Shown here one piece after another: positions 18,099 through 27,188 of a stretch of DNA of 64,000 nucleotides. The notes below the pieces were generated by a model. The model was not told where the DNA came from. It ran no database searches and saw only the letters and a program-made list of their open reading frames with translations. Each line of letters begins with the position of its first letter. Within the stretch, counting starts at the first letter, position 1. Origin of the DNA: Microcoleus sp. AS-A8. Lineage in GTDB: Bacteria; Cyanobacteriota; Cyanobacteriia; Cyanobacteriales; Coleofasciculaceae. Position numbers and translations under genes: made by a program. The stretch is from assembly GCA_039962225.1 (NCBI GenBank), contig JAMPKV010000001.1, forward strand, positions 620,001 through 684,000, read 5' to 3'.

Positions 18099-18174
18099 GG
18101 TTACTGAAACACAAGGTAATTACCTTGGTAATTTCACGGAACTTCTGTGAAGTTAGATTGAGAGTCTCAGTAAC
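18099..18174. other. Branched inverted-repeat structure in intergenic DNA
   Basis: GTTACTGA (from 18100) and TCAGTAAC (18167-18174) form an outer stem that closes two inner hairpins: the palindrome AAGGTAATTACCTT (18113-18126) and ACTTC-TGT-GAAGT (18141-18153). This three-way-junction layout may be a structured RNA or a small mobile palindrome. No known RNA family is recognised. Confidence 0.4.
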
Positions 18175-18222
18175 ATCACTTAACAGGATAACCGATCTGT
18201 GTAGTGAACATCATAAAACAAA

Positions 18223-18268
18223 AGACTGACTTTGCCAGGGGATATTTCTTCCTGGACAAAATCAGTCT
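18223..18268 (-). terminator. Rho-independent-like terminator downstream of rnj
   Basis: On the minus strand the arms CCTGG...TCAGTCT (rc of 18223-18239) and AGACTGA...CCAGG (rc of 18251-18268) form a stem of about 17 bp with a bulge. It is followed by TTTTGTTTTA. It lies about 160 nt past the rnj stop and is the best terminator candidate for the asd-dapA-rnj unit. Confidence 0.6.
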
Positions 18269-18427
18269 GAGCAAACGCGTCCTGTAGTAGACCGGGCTGT
18301 AGGAGAGAGGAACAGAGGGAACCTGACTCAAGCCAGTTTTCTAGATTCTTTACAAATCTTCATTTTTTCCTAAAGCCTCGGTCACCCCTGGCTGTTGAGA
18401 AGGGGTTAATCTTATCTCTCAGTGAGA

Positions 18428-20188
18428 CTAGGAAGCCACCCTAGCCGTTGAGCGTCGGCGTCGCCCCGTGACCTTGACCGGGGGTTCCTCCGGAGCTTGG
18501 AGCAAGAAGACCACAAGGGGATGACTCTGAAGCTCACGTCGGGCTAAGCGGCGTAAGTCATTCTCAATTTGCACTTGCAAGCCTGCCCAGTCGATATCCA
18601 ACTCGCTACCCTCGAAGGACTTGGCAAAGTCTGTCCAGCGCTCAGTTAATGTCCGTTCAATGGCCTTAATCACCAACTGTTCCAACAGGGATTTCTCAAC
18701 CAGCGAGACAACCCCCCGTAGGTGGATTTCTGGCTTGGCGAGCAGTTTGCCCTCCCAGTCTACGGCTGCCGCGACAGTAACAACACCATCTTCTGCCAGT
18801 TGCTGCCGTTCTTTGAGTACGTTGTCATGGACAATGCCGCATCGATCAACCAGTTCAATCCCAGACGGCACCTTGCCTGCGACTCCAATGCTATTTTCTG
18901 TTACTTCTACGATATCCCCGTTGTTGATCACGACCGTATTTTCTGTGGGGATACCCATCGCATGAGCCATCTTGGCATGTTGCACCAGCATCCGATGCTC
19001 GCCGTGAACTGGCACAAAGAATTTTGGTCGAGTTAGGGATAACATCAGCTTCTGGTCTTCCTGTGCACCGTGCCCGGAAACATGGATTCCCTTGTCCCGA
19101 CCATAGATGACATTGGCTCCCTGGATCATCAGCTTATCGATGGTATTGACCACAGCAATGGTATTGCCAGGAATGGGGTTAGCGGAGAATACCACCGTAT
19201 CGCCCTGCTTGATTTTAATTTGTCGGTGTTCGCCATTGGCAATTCGCGTCATTGCCGCCATCGGTTCACCCTGAGAACCGGTTGTCAGAATCACTACCTT
19301 TTCGGGAGGTAAGTTGCTAACGGCATGTAATGGCTCAAACAAGTTATCTGGGCATTTAATGTAACCCAGATTCCGAGCATGGGCGATCACATTCAGCATC
19401 GAGCGCCCGACAACCGAAACAACCCGTTTGTGTTTCTGTGCGAGTTGCAAAATGATATTCACTCGGTGAACTGACGAGGCAAAGGTTGTGATCAGTACCC
19501 GTCCAGGTGCTTGAGCAAAAACACGGTCGAGATTGGGATAAACTGCACTTTCTGAAGGGGTGTGTCCTGGGACTTCAGCATTGGTTGAATCACTCAGTAA
19601 GCAGAGTACCCCTTTCTCACCGTGTTCTGCCAATCTTTGGAAATCAAAGAATTCGCCATCCACGGGTGTATGGTCAATTTTGAAATCTCCCGTATGAATC
19701 ACGACACCGAGAGGGGTGTGGATGGCAATGGTAAAGCTATCCGCCATGGAGTGGGTATTGCGAATAAATTCAACCACGAAGGAAGTGCCAACTCGTACCA
19801 TGTCACGGGGACTAACCGTCTTCAATACTGTGCGATTGGCGACTCCCGCTTCTTCCAGTTTGCCTTGCAGCAACGCCATGGCTAGACGTGGCCCATGAAT
19901 GACGGGAATATCAAATTGCTTGAGGTGATAGGGAATGCCGCCGATATGGTCTTCATGACCGTGGGTGACAATCATCCCTTTAATTTTGTGGCGATTTTCC
20001 CGCAGATAGGTCATATCGGGGAGAACAATATTCACCCCGTGCATTTCATCGTTGGGAAAAGCAATCCCTGCATCTACAAGGATAATTTCATCGTTGATCT
20101 CTAAAATACAGGTGTTTTTGCCAATCTCATGCAATCCGCCCAGGGGAATAATTTTTAAGGCTGATGCAGATTTTTTATTGTTAGTCAT
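18428..20188 (-). CDS. rnj: Ribonuclease J
   Basis: Metallo-beta-lactamase/beta-CASP ribonuclease for mRNA decay and RNA maturation (5'-3' exo- and endonuclease activity in the family). Motifs: PLGGLHEIGKN at the N-terminus, the zinc motif HGHEDHIGG, later metal ligands in HTGDFKIDHTPVDG, LLSDSTNAEVPGHTPSE, and the beta-CASP segment TTFASSVHRVN. A C-terminal domain ends in a basic stretch (TGRRRRSTARVAS). I prefer the ATG at 20186-20188 because AAAGGAGG lies just before it, though only 3 nt away. An upstream TTG at 20233 would add 15 residues. It is probably the last gene of asd-dapA-rnj. A candidate plus-strand sRNA lies opposite its 5' leader. Confidence 0.95.
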   Translation of the reverse strand: MTNNKKSASALKIIPLGGLHEIGKNTCILEINDEIILVDAGIAFPNDEMHGVNIVLPDMTYLRENRHKIKGMIVTHGHEDHIGGIPYHLKQFDIPVIHGPRLAMALLQGKLEEAGVANRTVLKTVSPRDMVRVGTSFVVEFIRNTHSMADSFTIAIHTPLGVVIHTGDFKIDHTPVDGEFFDFQRLAEHGEKGVLCLLSDSTNAEVPGHTPSESAVYPNLDRVFAQAPGRVLITTFASSVHRVNIILQLAQKHKRVVSVVGRSMLNVIAHARNLGYIKCPDNLFEPLHAVSNLPPEKVVILTTGSQGEPMAAMTRIANGEHRQIKIKQGDTVVFSANPIPGNTIAVVNTIDKLMIQGANVIYGRDKGIHVSGHGAQEDQKLMLSLTRPKFFVPVHGEHRMLVQHAKMAHAMGIPTENTVVINNGDIVEVTENSIGVAGKVPSGIELVDRCGIVHDNVLKERQQLAEDGVVTVAAAVDWEGKLLAKPEIHLRGVVSLVEKSLLEQLVIKAIERTLTERWTDFAKSFEGSELDIDWAGLQVQIENDLRRLARRELQSHPLVVFLLQAPEEPPVKVTGRRRRSTARVAS

Positions 20189-20297
20189 TTGCCTCCTTTG
20201 AGGTATGCGTTTATCTTTGTTTACGGAATTCAAAATCGTTCAAAACTCAAAAAACAGTGAGTTGGTAGATAACAATCTATGGTGACGCCAAGCAGTC

Positions 20298-20400
20298 GGC
20301 ATCATGCAAAACTTTTCCATCCCTCGTCTGCGACCAATGATCTATCTAGTCTCACTACGAATAGAGGAGATGATGCCTGAACCACATGGGTTCTTTTTTT
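20298..20400 (+). ncRNA. Candidate intergenic sRNA with Rho-independent terminator
   Basis: In the 349-bp gap between dapA and rnj, the plus strand carries GAACC-acatg-GGTTC (20379-20393) followed directly by seven T (20394-20400), a textbook intrinsic terminator. No plus-strand gene ends here. Upstream, GGCATCAT (20298-20305) can pair with ATGATGCC (20370-20377), closing a domain of about 80 nt. The unpaired AGAGGAG near 20364 could be a target-binding site. The 5' end is a guess. It would be antisense to the rnj leader. Confidence 0.5.
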
Positions 20401-20537
20401 ATGTGTCCCCTATCCTTGAGTCTTTGAATCGGGGGAAGATAGGGACTATTAAGACTATTAAGAACCATTCATAGGTAAGATTTATTCCGTTTATGGGGTT
20501 ATGGTGAAAATTTTGTAGATAGTAATATCCGAGCTTT

Positions 20538-21422
20538 TTAAAGCAAAGCAAGTTCAATCAGAACTTTTTCTAACTCTTCTTTAAACTCAGTTGACAGGTC
20601 ACATAGAGGAGGACGTGAGGAACCTACGTCCCACCCTTGCAGTTTCAGCGCTGCTTTGAGAGGGATCGGGTTGGTCGTGCAGAACAAGACTTTAAATAAG
20701 GGGAAAAGTTTTAGATGAATTTCCCTTGCTCTAACGATTTTCCCCGCTTCAAACGATTGGATCATCTGTTGCAGATCTTGACCCACTAAATGACTGGCAA
20801 CACTGACAACTCCAGTGCCTCCAATTGCCAGCATGGCTAGGGTAAAGGAATCATCTCCAGAGTAAAGGGCAAAATCAGGTGGTGTCAAACGCCGAATTTG
20901 ACTGGCCTGGTCGAGATTACCACTGGCTTCTTTGAGTGCCACAATGTTGGGGATTTCGGCTAAGCGGGCAACGGTCTCCGGTTGGAGATTTTGACCGGTG
21001 CGGCTCGGAACATTGTAAAGCATCAAGGGAAGGTCAGGACAGGCTTGCGCGATCGCCTGAAAATGATGATACAGTCCTGACTGTGGTGGCTTGTTGTAGT
21101 AAGGAACGACTTGTAACGATCCATCTAGCCCTATTTTAGCGGCTTTTTGCGTCGCGGCAATGGCTTCTTGAGTCGAATTTGACCCAGTTCCCGCCATAAC
21201 GTTAGCTTTTCCGGCTACGGCTTTCTGTATCACTTGAAATAACTGGTACTCTTCATCCCAAGTGAGGGTTGGAGATTCCCCCGTAGTCCCGCAAACGACA
21301 AGGGTATCTGTGCCATTGTTCACTAAATGAGCGGCTAATTGCTCAGCGACTTCATAATTGACGCTGCCATCTTCCTTGAAGGGCGTGAGCATCGCCGTTA
21401 GTACACGTCCAAAATTGACCAC
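20538..21422 (-). CDS. dapA: 4-hydroxy-tetrahydrodipicolinate synthase
   Basis: Condenses pyruvate with aspartate semialdehyde, the first step of the lysine/diaminopimelate branch. The TIM-barrel family length (294 residues) is normal. Motifs: [13 protein letters not shown], the tyrosine region [28 protein letters not shown], and the Schiff-base lysine in [10 protein letters not shown]. The start codon is GTG ([11 protein letters not shown]), with AGGAGG about 12 nt upstream. It sits directly downstream of asd, whose product is its substrate, and upstream of rnj. This asd-dapA-rnj order is common in cyanobacteria as far as I recall. A repeat-rich 168-bp spacer separates it from asd. Confidence 0.97.
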   Translation of the reverse strand: MVNFGRVLTAMLTPFKEDGSVNYEVAEQLAAHLVNNGTDTLVVCGTTGESPTLTWDEEYQLFQVIQKAVAGKANVMAGTGSNSTQEAIAATQKAAKIGLDGSLQVVPYYNKPPQSGLYHHFQAIAQACPDLPLMLYNVPSRTGQNLQPETVARLAEIPNIVALKEASGNLDQASQIRRLTPPDFALYSGDDSFTLAMLAIGGTGVVSVASHLVGQDLQQMIQSFEAGKIVRAREIHLKLFPLFKVLFCTTNPIPLKAALKLQGWDVGSSRPPLCDLSTEFKEELEKVLIELALL

Positions 21423-21484
21423 CCTTTTTTTATTCCTCCTTGGTCAAAGGTTTGCTCGGCGTAGCCGTTGCCATAAGTGTCAGT

Positions 21485-21595
21485 TAGACGGTTGAAGGTT
21501 GAAGGTTATAGGGTTGAAGATTAATTTCTTCAATTTGGAACTTTCAACTTGCCACCCTAGCAACTTTCAATCCCTCAACTTGCCAGTTTGTTAAT
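21485..21595. repeat. GGTTGAA/TTCAACC repeat between asd and dapA
   Basis: The asd-dapA spacer contains GTTGAAGGTTGAAGGTTATAGGG units followed by inverted relatives (AACTTTCAACTTGCCACCC, AACTTTCAATCCCTCAACTTG). The 7-bp period GGTTGAA and its complement give a loose hairpin. It looks like a cyanobacterial short tandem repeat inserted in the operon. Confidence 0.55.
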
Positions 21596-22634
21596 GAGTC
21601 ACTGTTGTTGTTGCCGATCGAAGTAAATTTCGCGCAACCAACAATTCCGCAATTTGTACCGCGTTCAGGGCAGCACCCTTACGAATTTGGTCGCCACACA
21701 GCCAAAGTTCCAAACCGCAGGGATGAGAAAGGTCTTGACGAATTCGACCCACTAGAACTTCATCACGACCTGAGGCATCAATCGGCATTGGGAAGTAATT
21801 GGCTTGCCAGTCTTCCACCAGTTGCACTCCAGGGGCATTGGCAAGCACCTCTCTTGCCTTGGCGACTGACATGGGTTGTGCAAACTCTAGATTAATCGCT
21901 TCTGAGTGGGCACGAAGTACAGGAACCCGTACACAAGTCGCGCTAACTCTGAGCTGGGGCGCATTAAAAATCTTGCGCGTTTCGTTGACCATCTTCATCT
22001 CTTCCTCGCAGTACCCCTGCTCATTCAGCGGCGTGTTGTGCGGGAATAGATTAAAGGCTAATGGGTAAGGAAAGCTTTCTGTGATCGGGGTTTCCCCGTG
22101 CAAAATGGCTTGCGCCTGGGTCTTGAGTTCTTCCATGGCTCTCATCCCAGCCCCACTCGCCGATTGATACGTGGCAGCAACAATTCGTTGCACGGGCTGA
22201 ACTTGATGCAACGGCCAAACCGCCACGGCCATCAAAATCGTTGTGCAGTTAGGGTTGGCGATAATGCCTTGATGCATCGCTGCGGCATCAGGATTCACCT
22301 CTGGAATGACCAGGGGCACCTCTGGATTCATGCGAAAGGCACTAGAGTTGTCAATCACGACCGCGCCGCGCTCAACAGCTTTGGCCGCCCAAGCTTTCGA
22401 CGTTGACCCTCCGGCAGAGGCTAAAACTACATCGATATTCTCAAACGATTGCTCGGATACAGGCTCTACTAACAGTTCTTCTCCCTGGAAGGACAGGGTA
22501 CGCCCAGCCGAGCGGGGTGAGGCTAAAAGCTTTAACTCAGCAAGTGGGAAGTTTCGGCTTTGCAGTAATTCCAGTAATTCTGTGCCTACTGCACCCGTCG
22601 CGCCTAAAATAGCCACGCGAATTGGATTAGACAA
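21591..22634 (-). CDS. asd: Aspartate-semialdehyde dehydrogenase
   Basis: NADPH-dependent reduction of aspartyl phosphate to the semialdehyde, the shared precursor of lysine, threonine and methionine. The Rossmann start VAILGATGAVGTELLELL, the catalytic Cys in IANPNCTTILMA, YQSASGAGMRAMEEL and the C-terminal CGDQIRKGAALNAVQIAE are all present. I favour the TTG start at 22632-22634 (MSNPIRVAILG). The in-frame GTG at 22649 contains the GGAGGA that would serve as its ribosome-binding site about 8 nt upstream. It heads the minus-strand asd-dapA-rnj group. The flanking 700-bp gap holds divergent promoters for asd and tig. Confidence 0.95.
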   Translation of the reverse strand: MSNPIRVAILGATGAVGTELLELLQSRNFPLAELKLLASPRSAGRTLSFQGEELLVEPVSEQSFENIDVVLASAGGSTSKAWAAKAVERGAVVIDNSSAFRMNPEVPLVIPEVNPDAAAMHQGIIANPNCTTILMAVAVWPLHQVQPVQRIVAATYQSASGAGMRAMEELKTQAQAILHGETPITESFPYPLAFNLFPHNTPLNEQGYCEEEMKMVNETRKIFNAPQLRVSATCVRVPVLRAHSEAINLEFAQPMSVAKAREVLANAPGVQLVEDWQANYFPMPIDASGRDEVLVGRIRQDLSHPCGLELWLCGDQIRKGAALNAVQIAELLVARNLLRSATTTVTH

Positions 22635-23393
22635 ATGAATTTCCTCCACCTTAATAAAGAGCTTAATAACTTAATAAAGAGATACTTGTCACACGGACTG
22701 GATTGAGGCTTTATAGGTCGTTAATTTTTTTTAAGTTTACTGGATACTCTTACATTAATAACTTGGTTTCGTTCTAGCGCACCGTCGTTTTAAAAATGGC
22801 ATGAAATTTAATAAATTGCTATTACCTGTCTTAACACGCTTGAGTCCGGTTTCTCACTCTATCATCTGAGGGATAGTCAGAGCTATTGGCCTGAAGAGAG
22901 CCTTCACCCTTGAGTCGGTTACACCCCAAGACCCCTTCGCCTGCCGTGAAAGGAATAGCTGTGATTCCTTATAGTCTAGGCTGATGCTACGCGATCGGCT
23001 AGACTTGGCTTAATAGTTCGACTTATGCTCTAGACCCCGATTGAGTAGCTACTTATAGTCGCTTTGGCGCTCAAAGTAAAGTTCGCTACGTTCGGCTGAA
23101 TCTATGCGTCATGCTAACGCTAATACCCGCTCCTATGTACTATCATCAGATACGGAAACTACAAGCACTGCCTAGAGCGTTGTCTTAAAGACGATCACCC
23201 TTGGCGGTGTCCCAAAGGGGCAATCGCAAAGGAAAAACGGTTGATGCTTATACTTAACGGGTTGGATGGAACTAGGATACCACGAGAGACCCGCCTTCAC
23301 CCTTAAAGGACTTGGTTGCTTAAGCATCTATTGAAATATCCGCCCTAATTCCTTACAAAATCTATATAACAGTTGTCTGAAACGAAAGCGTCC
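22635..23393. other. Divergent promoter region of asd and tig
   Basis: About 760 bp between divergent genes. Near asd is a direct repeat CTTAATAAAGAG (about 22650 and 22669). Near 23203 is a weak CCCTT...AAGGG stem. The remainder has no ORF or RNA that I recognise. A longer leader for tig is possible. Confidence 0.4.
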
Positions 23394-24842
23394 ATGAAAG
23401 TTACTCAGGAACCGCTCCCCAAGAGCCAGATCGGTCTGGAGATTGAAATTCCCGCCGAAACGACCAAACAAGCCTACGAAAAGGTCGTGCAAAACCTCTC
23501 ACGTTCTGCCAACATTCCTGGGTTTCGCAAAGGCAAGGTACCCCGTCAAATTTTGCTACAACGGCTGGGACACCAACGAATTAAAGAAGCCGCGCTCGAA
23601 GATTTGGTTCAAGATGGTCTAAAACAAGCGATTGAGCAAGAATCGATCAAGGCTCTGGGAAACTACCAGCTCACCTCCACTTATGAGGAATTAATTAGTC
23701 GATTTCAGCCGGGACAACCACTAACGTTTTCGGCATCTGTTGATGTCCCACCCCAAATTAACTTAGGAGAGTACAGTGGATTGAGTGTTAAAGCCGAGGA
23801 GACTCAGCCTGAGCCAGAGGCGGTGGAGCAGTTCTTAGAACAGCGTCGCGTCGAGCAAGCCACTCTCATCCCCGTAGAATCACGCCCTGCTCAGCTGGGA
23901 GATGTGGCGGTGGTGGATTACAGTGGTCGATATACGGGCGAGGGAGAAGAAGCCACAGAAATCTCAGGGGCTCAAGCCACCGACTTTCAAATTGAACTCG
24001 GAGAAGGACGGTTTTTGGAGGGGATCGTTAACGGGATAGTGGGCATGAACCCTGGAGAAACCAAAGAAGTCGAACTCACTTTTCCGGAAGATTACCCGCG
24101 AGAAGATTTAGCCAGCAAGCCGGCCCTTTTTACCATCACCCTGAAAGAACTCAAGGAAAAAGAGTTACCAGAGTTAGATGACGACTTTGCTCAAGAAGTT
24201 AGCGAAAAAGAAACGCTGGCAGAACTACGGGAATCCTTAGAAAAGCAGTTTCAGGAAAAAGCGGATCGAGAAACAGCGACGAGTAAGGAGCAAGCTTTAT
24301 TAGAGGCACTCCTAGAGAAAGTGGAGATTGATCTGCCGGAGACGATGATTGAGCAGGAAGTCCAAACTCTTTTGACCCAAACGGCGATCCAGATGGAAAG
24401 CTATGGGATGGATGTACGCAAGCTGTTTAATGCCGAAACACTACCACAGCTCAAAGAGCGATCGCGCCCCGATGCCGTTGTCCGCCTCAAGCAATCCCTG
24501 GCTCTTCAGGAAATTGCGAAACGGGAATCTCTCACGGTTACACCCGAAGAGATTGAAGCCAAATCCAAAGAAGTCTTGGAACAGCTTTCTGGACAAGATG
24601 TCGATCCCAAGCGACTGCGGGAGGTCGTTGAATCCGATTTAATTAAAGAGAAAGCGATTAAGTGGCTCGAAGAACACGCCACGATTGAATTGGTACCCAA
24701 AGGTTCCTTGACGCCAGCAGAAACAGAAGAAACAGAAGGAGAAGAAACTCAAATTGAGTCTCCAACAGCGTCGGTCGCTCAAGAACCGGAAATTGAGGCC
24801 GCGTCCCAGACGATTGACGTACAAGCCGAACCCGCTGAATAG
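23394..24842 (+). CDS. tig: Trigger factor
   Basis: Ribosome-bound chaperone and peptidyl-prolyl isomerase that meets nascent chains. The ribosome-binding domain contains the signature GFRKGKVPR at about residues 45-55. The FKBP-type PPIase domain follows (GDVAVVDYSGRYTGEGEEA, then GMNPGETKEVELTFPEDYP). The C-terminal helical arms end in an acidic and Q/T-rich tail after residue 440 (ETEETEGEETQ), common in cyanobacterial versions. I use the ATG at 23394 (MKVTQEPLPKSQ). An upstream TTG at 23373 would add seven residues. It is followed by clpP and clpX on the same strand, so nascent-chain folding and ATP-dependent proteolysis are encoded together. Confidence 0.97.
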   Translation: MKVTQEPLPKSQIGLEIEIPAETTKQAYEKVVQNLSRSANIPGFRKGKVPRQILLQRLGHQRIKEAALEDLVQDGLKQAIEQESIKALGNYQLTSTYEELISRFQPGQPLTFSASVDVPPQINLGEYSGLSVKAEETQPEPEAVEQFLEQRRVEQATLIPVESRPAQLGDVAVVDYSGRYTGEGEEATEISGAQATDFQIELGEGRFLEGIVNGIVGMNPGETKEVELTFPEDYPREDLASKPALFTITLKELKEKELPELDDDFAQEVSEKETLAELRESLEKQFQEKADRETATSKEQALLEALLEKVEIDLPETMIEQEVQTLLTQTAIQMESYGMDVRKLFNAETLPQLKERSRPDAVVRLKQSLALQEIAKRESLTVTPEEIEAKSKEVLEQLSGQDVDPKRLREVVESDLIKEKAIKWLEEHATIELVPKGSLTPAETEETEGEETQIESPTASVAQEPEIEAASQTIDVQAEPAE

Positions 24843-24896
24843 AGAAAAGATGGAGGATGGGAGGGCTATCTCTCCCGATCCCCAAGCCCAAATCCA

Positions 24897-24933
24897 ATGC
24901 CTCAGACCGTCAGTCGTCTGCCAATTGAGGCAT
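24897..24933 (+). promoter_or_regulatory. Stem-loop in tig-clpP spacer
   Basis: ATGCCTCA (24897-24904) pairs perfectly with TGAGGCAT (24926-24933). Inside, CAGAC (24903-24907) can pair with GTCTG (24916-24920). It sits 55 bp after tig and about 90 bp before clpP. It may be a processing site or partial attenuator that sets different levels of trigger factor and protease; no T tract follows. Confidence 0.4.
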
Positions 24934-25025
24934 AATGATCACTAGAAGAATAGTTGTTATATTCCCCCTTTTATGCAGGGGCAAGATAGCACCACGGCTA
25001 ACTAAAATGCTTTAACGTCTGTTCT

Positions 25026-25718
25026 ATGCTGCAATCTCAGTCCAACGGCTACCAGTTCACGAGCTTAAGTTCCTTTGACATTGGCTCTCTTGGCCCTAGC
25101 AACGTCGTCCCGATGGTGGTAGAGCAGTCCGGTATAGGGGAACGCGCTTTTGACATCTACTCACGGCTCTTAAGAGAGCGCATCGTGTTTTTGGGGACGC
25201 AGGTAGACGATACTGTCGCTGACTCCATTATTGCCCAACTCCTGTTTTTAGATGCCGAAGATCCCGAAAAAGATATTCAACTCTACATCAACTCGCCCGG
25301 TGGTTCAGTAACAGCAGGGATGGCGATGTATGACACCATGCAGCAAATTCGTCCAGATGTTGTTACCATATGCTTCGGCTTAGCTGCCAGCATGGGAGCA
25401 TTTCTCCTGACCGCCGGAGCGCCCGGTAAACGGATGGCTCTGCCCAATTCCAGAATCATGATTCACCAACCTTTGGGTGGTGCACAGGGACAGGCGATAG
25501 ATATTGAAATCCAAGCTAGAGAAATTCTTTACCATAAGCGGACGCTGAACCAGTTACTGGCTCATCATACGGGTCAGTCGCTCGAAAAAATCGAAGCAGA
25601 TACTGAGCGCGACTTCTTTATGTCAGCGGCTGAGGCGAAAGACTATGGTTTGATCGATCAGGTCATCACCAGGCAGAATCTTCCCAAGTCGGAAGCAGCT
25701 GTCACTCCTATCAAGTAA
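25026..25718 (+). CDS. clpP: ATP-dependent Clp protease proteolytic subunit
   Basis: Serine peptidase subunit of the barrel-shaped Clp protease. The catalytic triad is readable: Ser in [12 protein letters not shown], His in MIHQPLGG and Asp in [11 protein letters not shown]. The oligomerisation and fold motifs ERIVFLG and [14 protein letters not shown] are intact. The 230-residue length includes an N-terminal extension of about 30 residues rich in S, G and Q before [16 protein letters not shown], which may be a cleaved propeptide. The start is the ATG at 25026; an internal ATG at about residue 30 is possible. It lies 10 bp upstream of clpX and is probably co-transcribed with it. Cyanobacteria carry several clpP paralogues; pairing with clpX suggests the ClpP2 type. 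Confidence 0.95.
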   Translation: MLQSQSNGYQFTSLSSFDIGSLGPSNVVPMVVEQSGIGERAFDIYSRLLRERIVFLGTQVDDTVADSIIAQLLFLDAEDPEKDIQLYINSPGGSVTAGMAMYDTMQQIRPDVVTICFGLAASMGAFLLTAGAPGKRMALPNSRIMIHQPLGGAQGQAIDIEIQAREILYHKRTLNQLLAHHTGQSLEKIEADTERDFFMSAAEAKDYGLIDQVITRQNLPKSEAAVTPIK

Positions 25719-25728
25719 GAGGCTTCAT

Positions 25729-27069
25729 ATGTCTAAATACGACTCCCATCTAAAATGTTCGTTTTGCGGCAAGTCTCAGGAGCAGGTGCGTAAGCTAATT
25801 GCAGGGCCAGGAGTTTATATCTGCGATGAATGCGTTGACCTGTGTAACGAAATTCTAGATGAGGAGTTGCTCGACTCGAGTGGGCCAGCTCCCCAACCCG
25901 TACCCCCCAAAGAACCCCCGCAGAAGCGTCGCGCTCGTGCTTCGGGTCTCTCGTTGAATCAAATTCCCAAACCCAGGGAATTGAAAAAGTACTTGGATGA
26001 GCATGTTATTGGTCAAGACGACGCCAAGAAAGTTCTCTCGGTTGCCGTCTATAACCACTACAAGCGCCTGAGCTTTATTCAGTCTAAGGGCACTGGCAAG
26101 GCGGGGTTGGAGGATGTGGTAGAGCTGCAAAAGTCCAATATTCTCCTGATGGGGCCGACCGGTTGCGGGAAAACCCTTCTGGCTCAGACGTTAGCGAGTG
26201 TATTGGATGTACCTTTTGCGGTCGCCGATGCCACGACGCTGACGGAAGCCGGCTATGTCGGGGAAGATGTCGAGAATATCTTACTGCGGCTGCTGCAAGT
26301 GGCAGACCTCGATGTGGAGGAAGCTCAGCGTGGGATTATCTATATCGATGAAATAGACAAGATTGCTCGTAAAAGTGAAAACCCTTCCATTACCAGGGAT
26401 GTTTCTGGGGAAGGCGTCCAGCAAGCTTTGCTCAAGATGTTAGAAGGGACGGTTGCCAATGTACCGCCACAGGGGGGTCGTAAGCATCCCTATCAAGATT
26501 GCATTCAAATTGACACGAGCAACATCCTGTTTATTTGCGGGGGAGCTTTTGTTGGTTTGGAGAAGGTGGTCGAGCAGCGGATTGGCAAGCGCTCCATCGG
26601 GTTTATTCAACCTGGAGAGGGTCAGTCCAAAGACAAGCGCACAGCTGATGTGTTACGGCATTTAGAGCCGGACGACTTGGTGAAGTTTGGCATGATTCCA
26701 GAGTTCATTGGACGCGTGCCTGTGGTGGCGGTCGTTGACCCATTGGATGAAGAAGCGTTGATGGAAATTTTGACGGAACCCCGCAATGCGCTGGTGAAGC
26801 AGTATCAAAAACTGCTGAAGATGGACAGCGTGCAATTGGAGTTTAAACCAGATGCGATTCGGGCGATCGCGCAAGAAGCTTACCGCCGGAAAACGGGGGC
26901 TAGAGCATTGCGCGGCATTGTGGAAGAATTGATGCTAGACGTGATGTACGAGTTGCCTTCTCGTAAGGATGTCACTCGCTGTATGATTACGCGGGAAATG
27001 GTGGAAAAACGCTCCACAGCAGAACTATTGGTACATCCCTCTTCCCTACCGAAACCAGAATCCGCTTAA
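25729..27069 (+). CDS. clpX: ATP-dependent Clp protease ATP-binding subunit ClpX
   Basis: AAA+ unfoldase that feeds substrates to ClpP. The N-terminal zinc-binding domain has [11 protein letters not shown] and [10 protein letters not shown] (C4 type). The Walker A is [15 protein letters not shown] and the Walker B is [11 protein letters not shown]. The pore loop is GYVGEDV, sensor and arginine-finger regions are present (RRPE-like GFIQPGEG segment, [11 protein letters not shown]), and the ClpP-contact IGF-type loop lies within [11 protein letters not shown]. The length of 446 residues is normal. The linker after the zinc domain is Pro-rich. It begins 10 bp after clpP, with an ATG at 25729. 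Together with tig and clpP it forms a typical bacterial protein-quality-control cluster. Confidence 0.97.
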   Translation: MSKYDSHLKCSFCGKSQEQVRKLIAGPGVYICDECVDLCNEILDEELLDSSGPAPQPVPPKEPPQKRRARASGLSLNQIPKPRELKKYLDEHVIGQDDAKKVLSVAVYNHYKRLSFIQSKGTGKAGLEDVVELQKSNILLMGPTGCGKTLLAQTLASVLDVPFAVADATTLTEAGYVGEDVENILLRLLQVADLDVEEAQRGIIYIDEIDKIARKSENPSITRDVSGEGVQQALLKMLEGTVANVPPQGGRKHPYQDCIQIDTSNILFICGGAFVGLEKVVEQRIGKRSIGFIQPGEGQSKDKRTADVLRHLEPDDLVKFGMIPEFIGRVPVVAVVDPLDEEALMEILTEPRNALVKQYQKLLKMDSVQLEFKPDAIRAIAQEAYRRKTGARALRGIVEELMLDVMYELPSRKDVTRCMITREMVEKRSTAELLVHPSSLPKPESA

Positions 27070-27135
27070 AAAAGAGGAGATTTGGCTAGGAGATTCGAGC
27101 CAGAGCGTAGGAAAATTTTTAATAGCAGATTTTTG

Positions 27136-27161
27136 TAGGGACGTATTACTATACGCCCCTA
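27136..27161. repeat. Palindromic hairpin TAGGGACGTAT type
   Basis: TAGGGACGTAT (27136-27146) pairs with ATACGCCCCTA (27151-27161) with one mismatch across a 4-nt loop, 67 bp after clpX. It is another of the GTAGGGGC-type dispersed hairpins and may serve as the end of the clpX transcript. Confidence 0.6.
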
Positions 27162-27188
27162 TGACTTATTTTACTTAAATCGTTTAAT

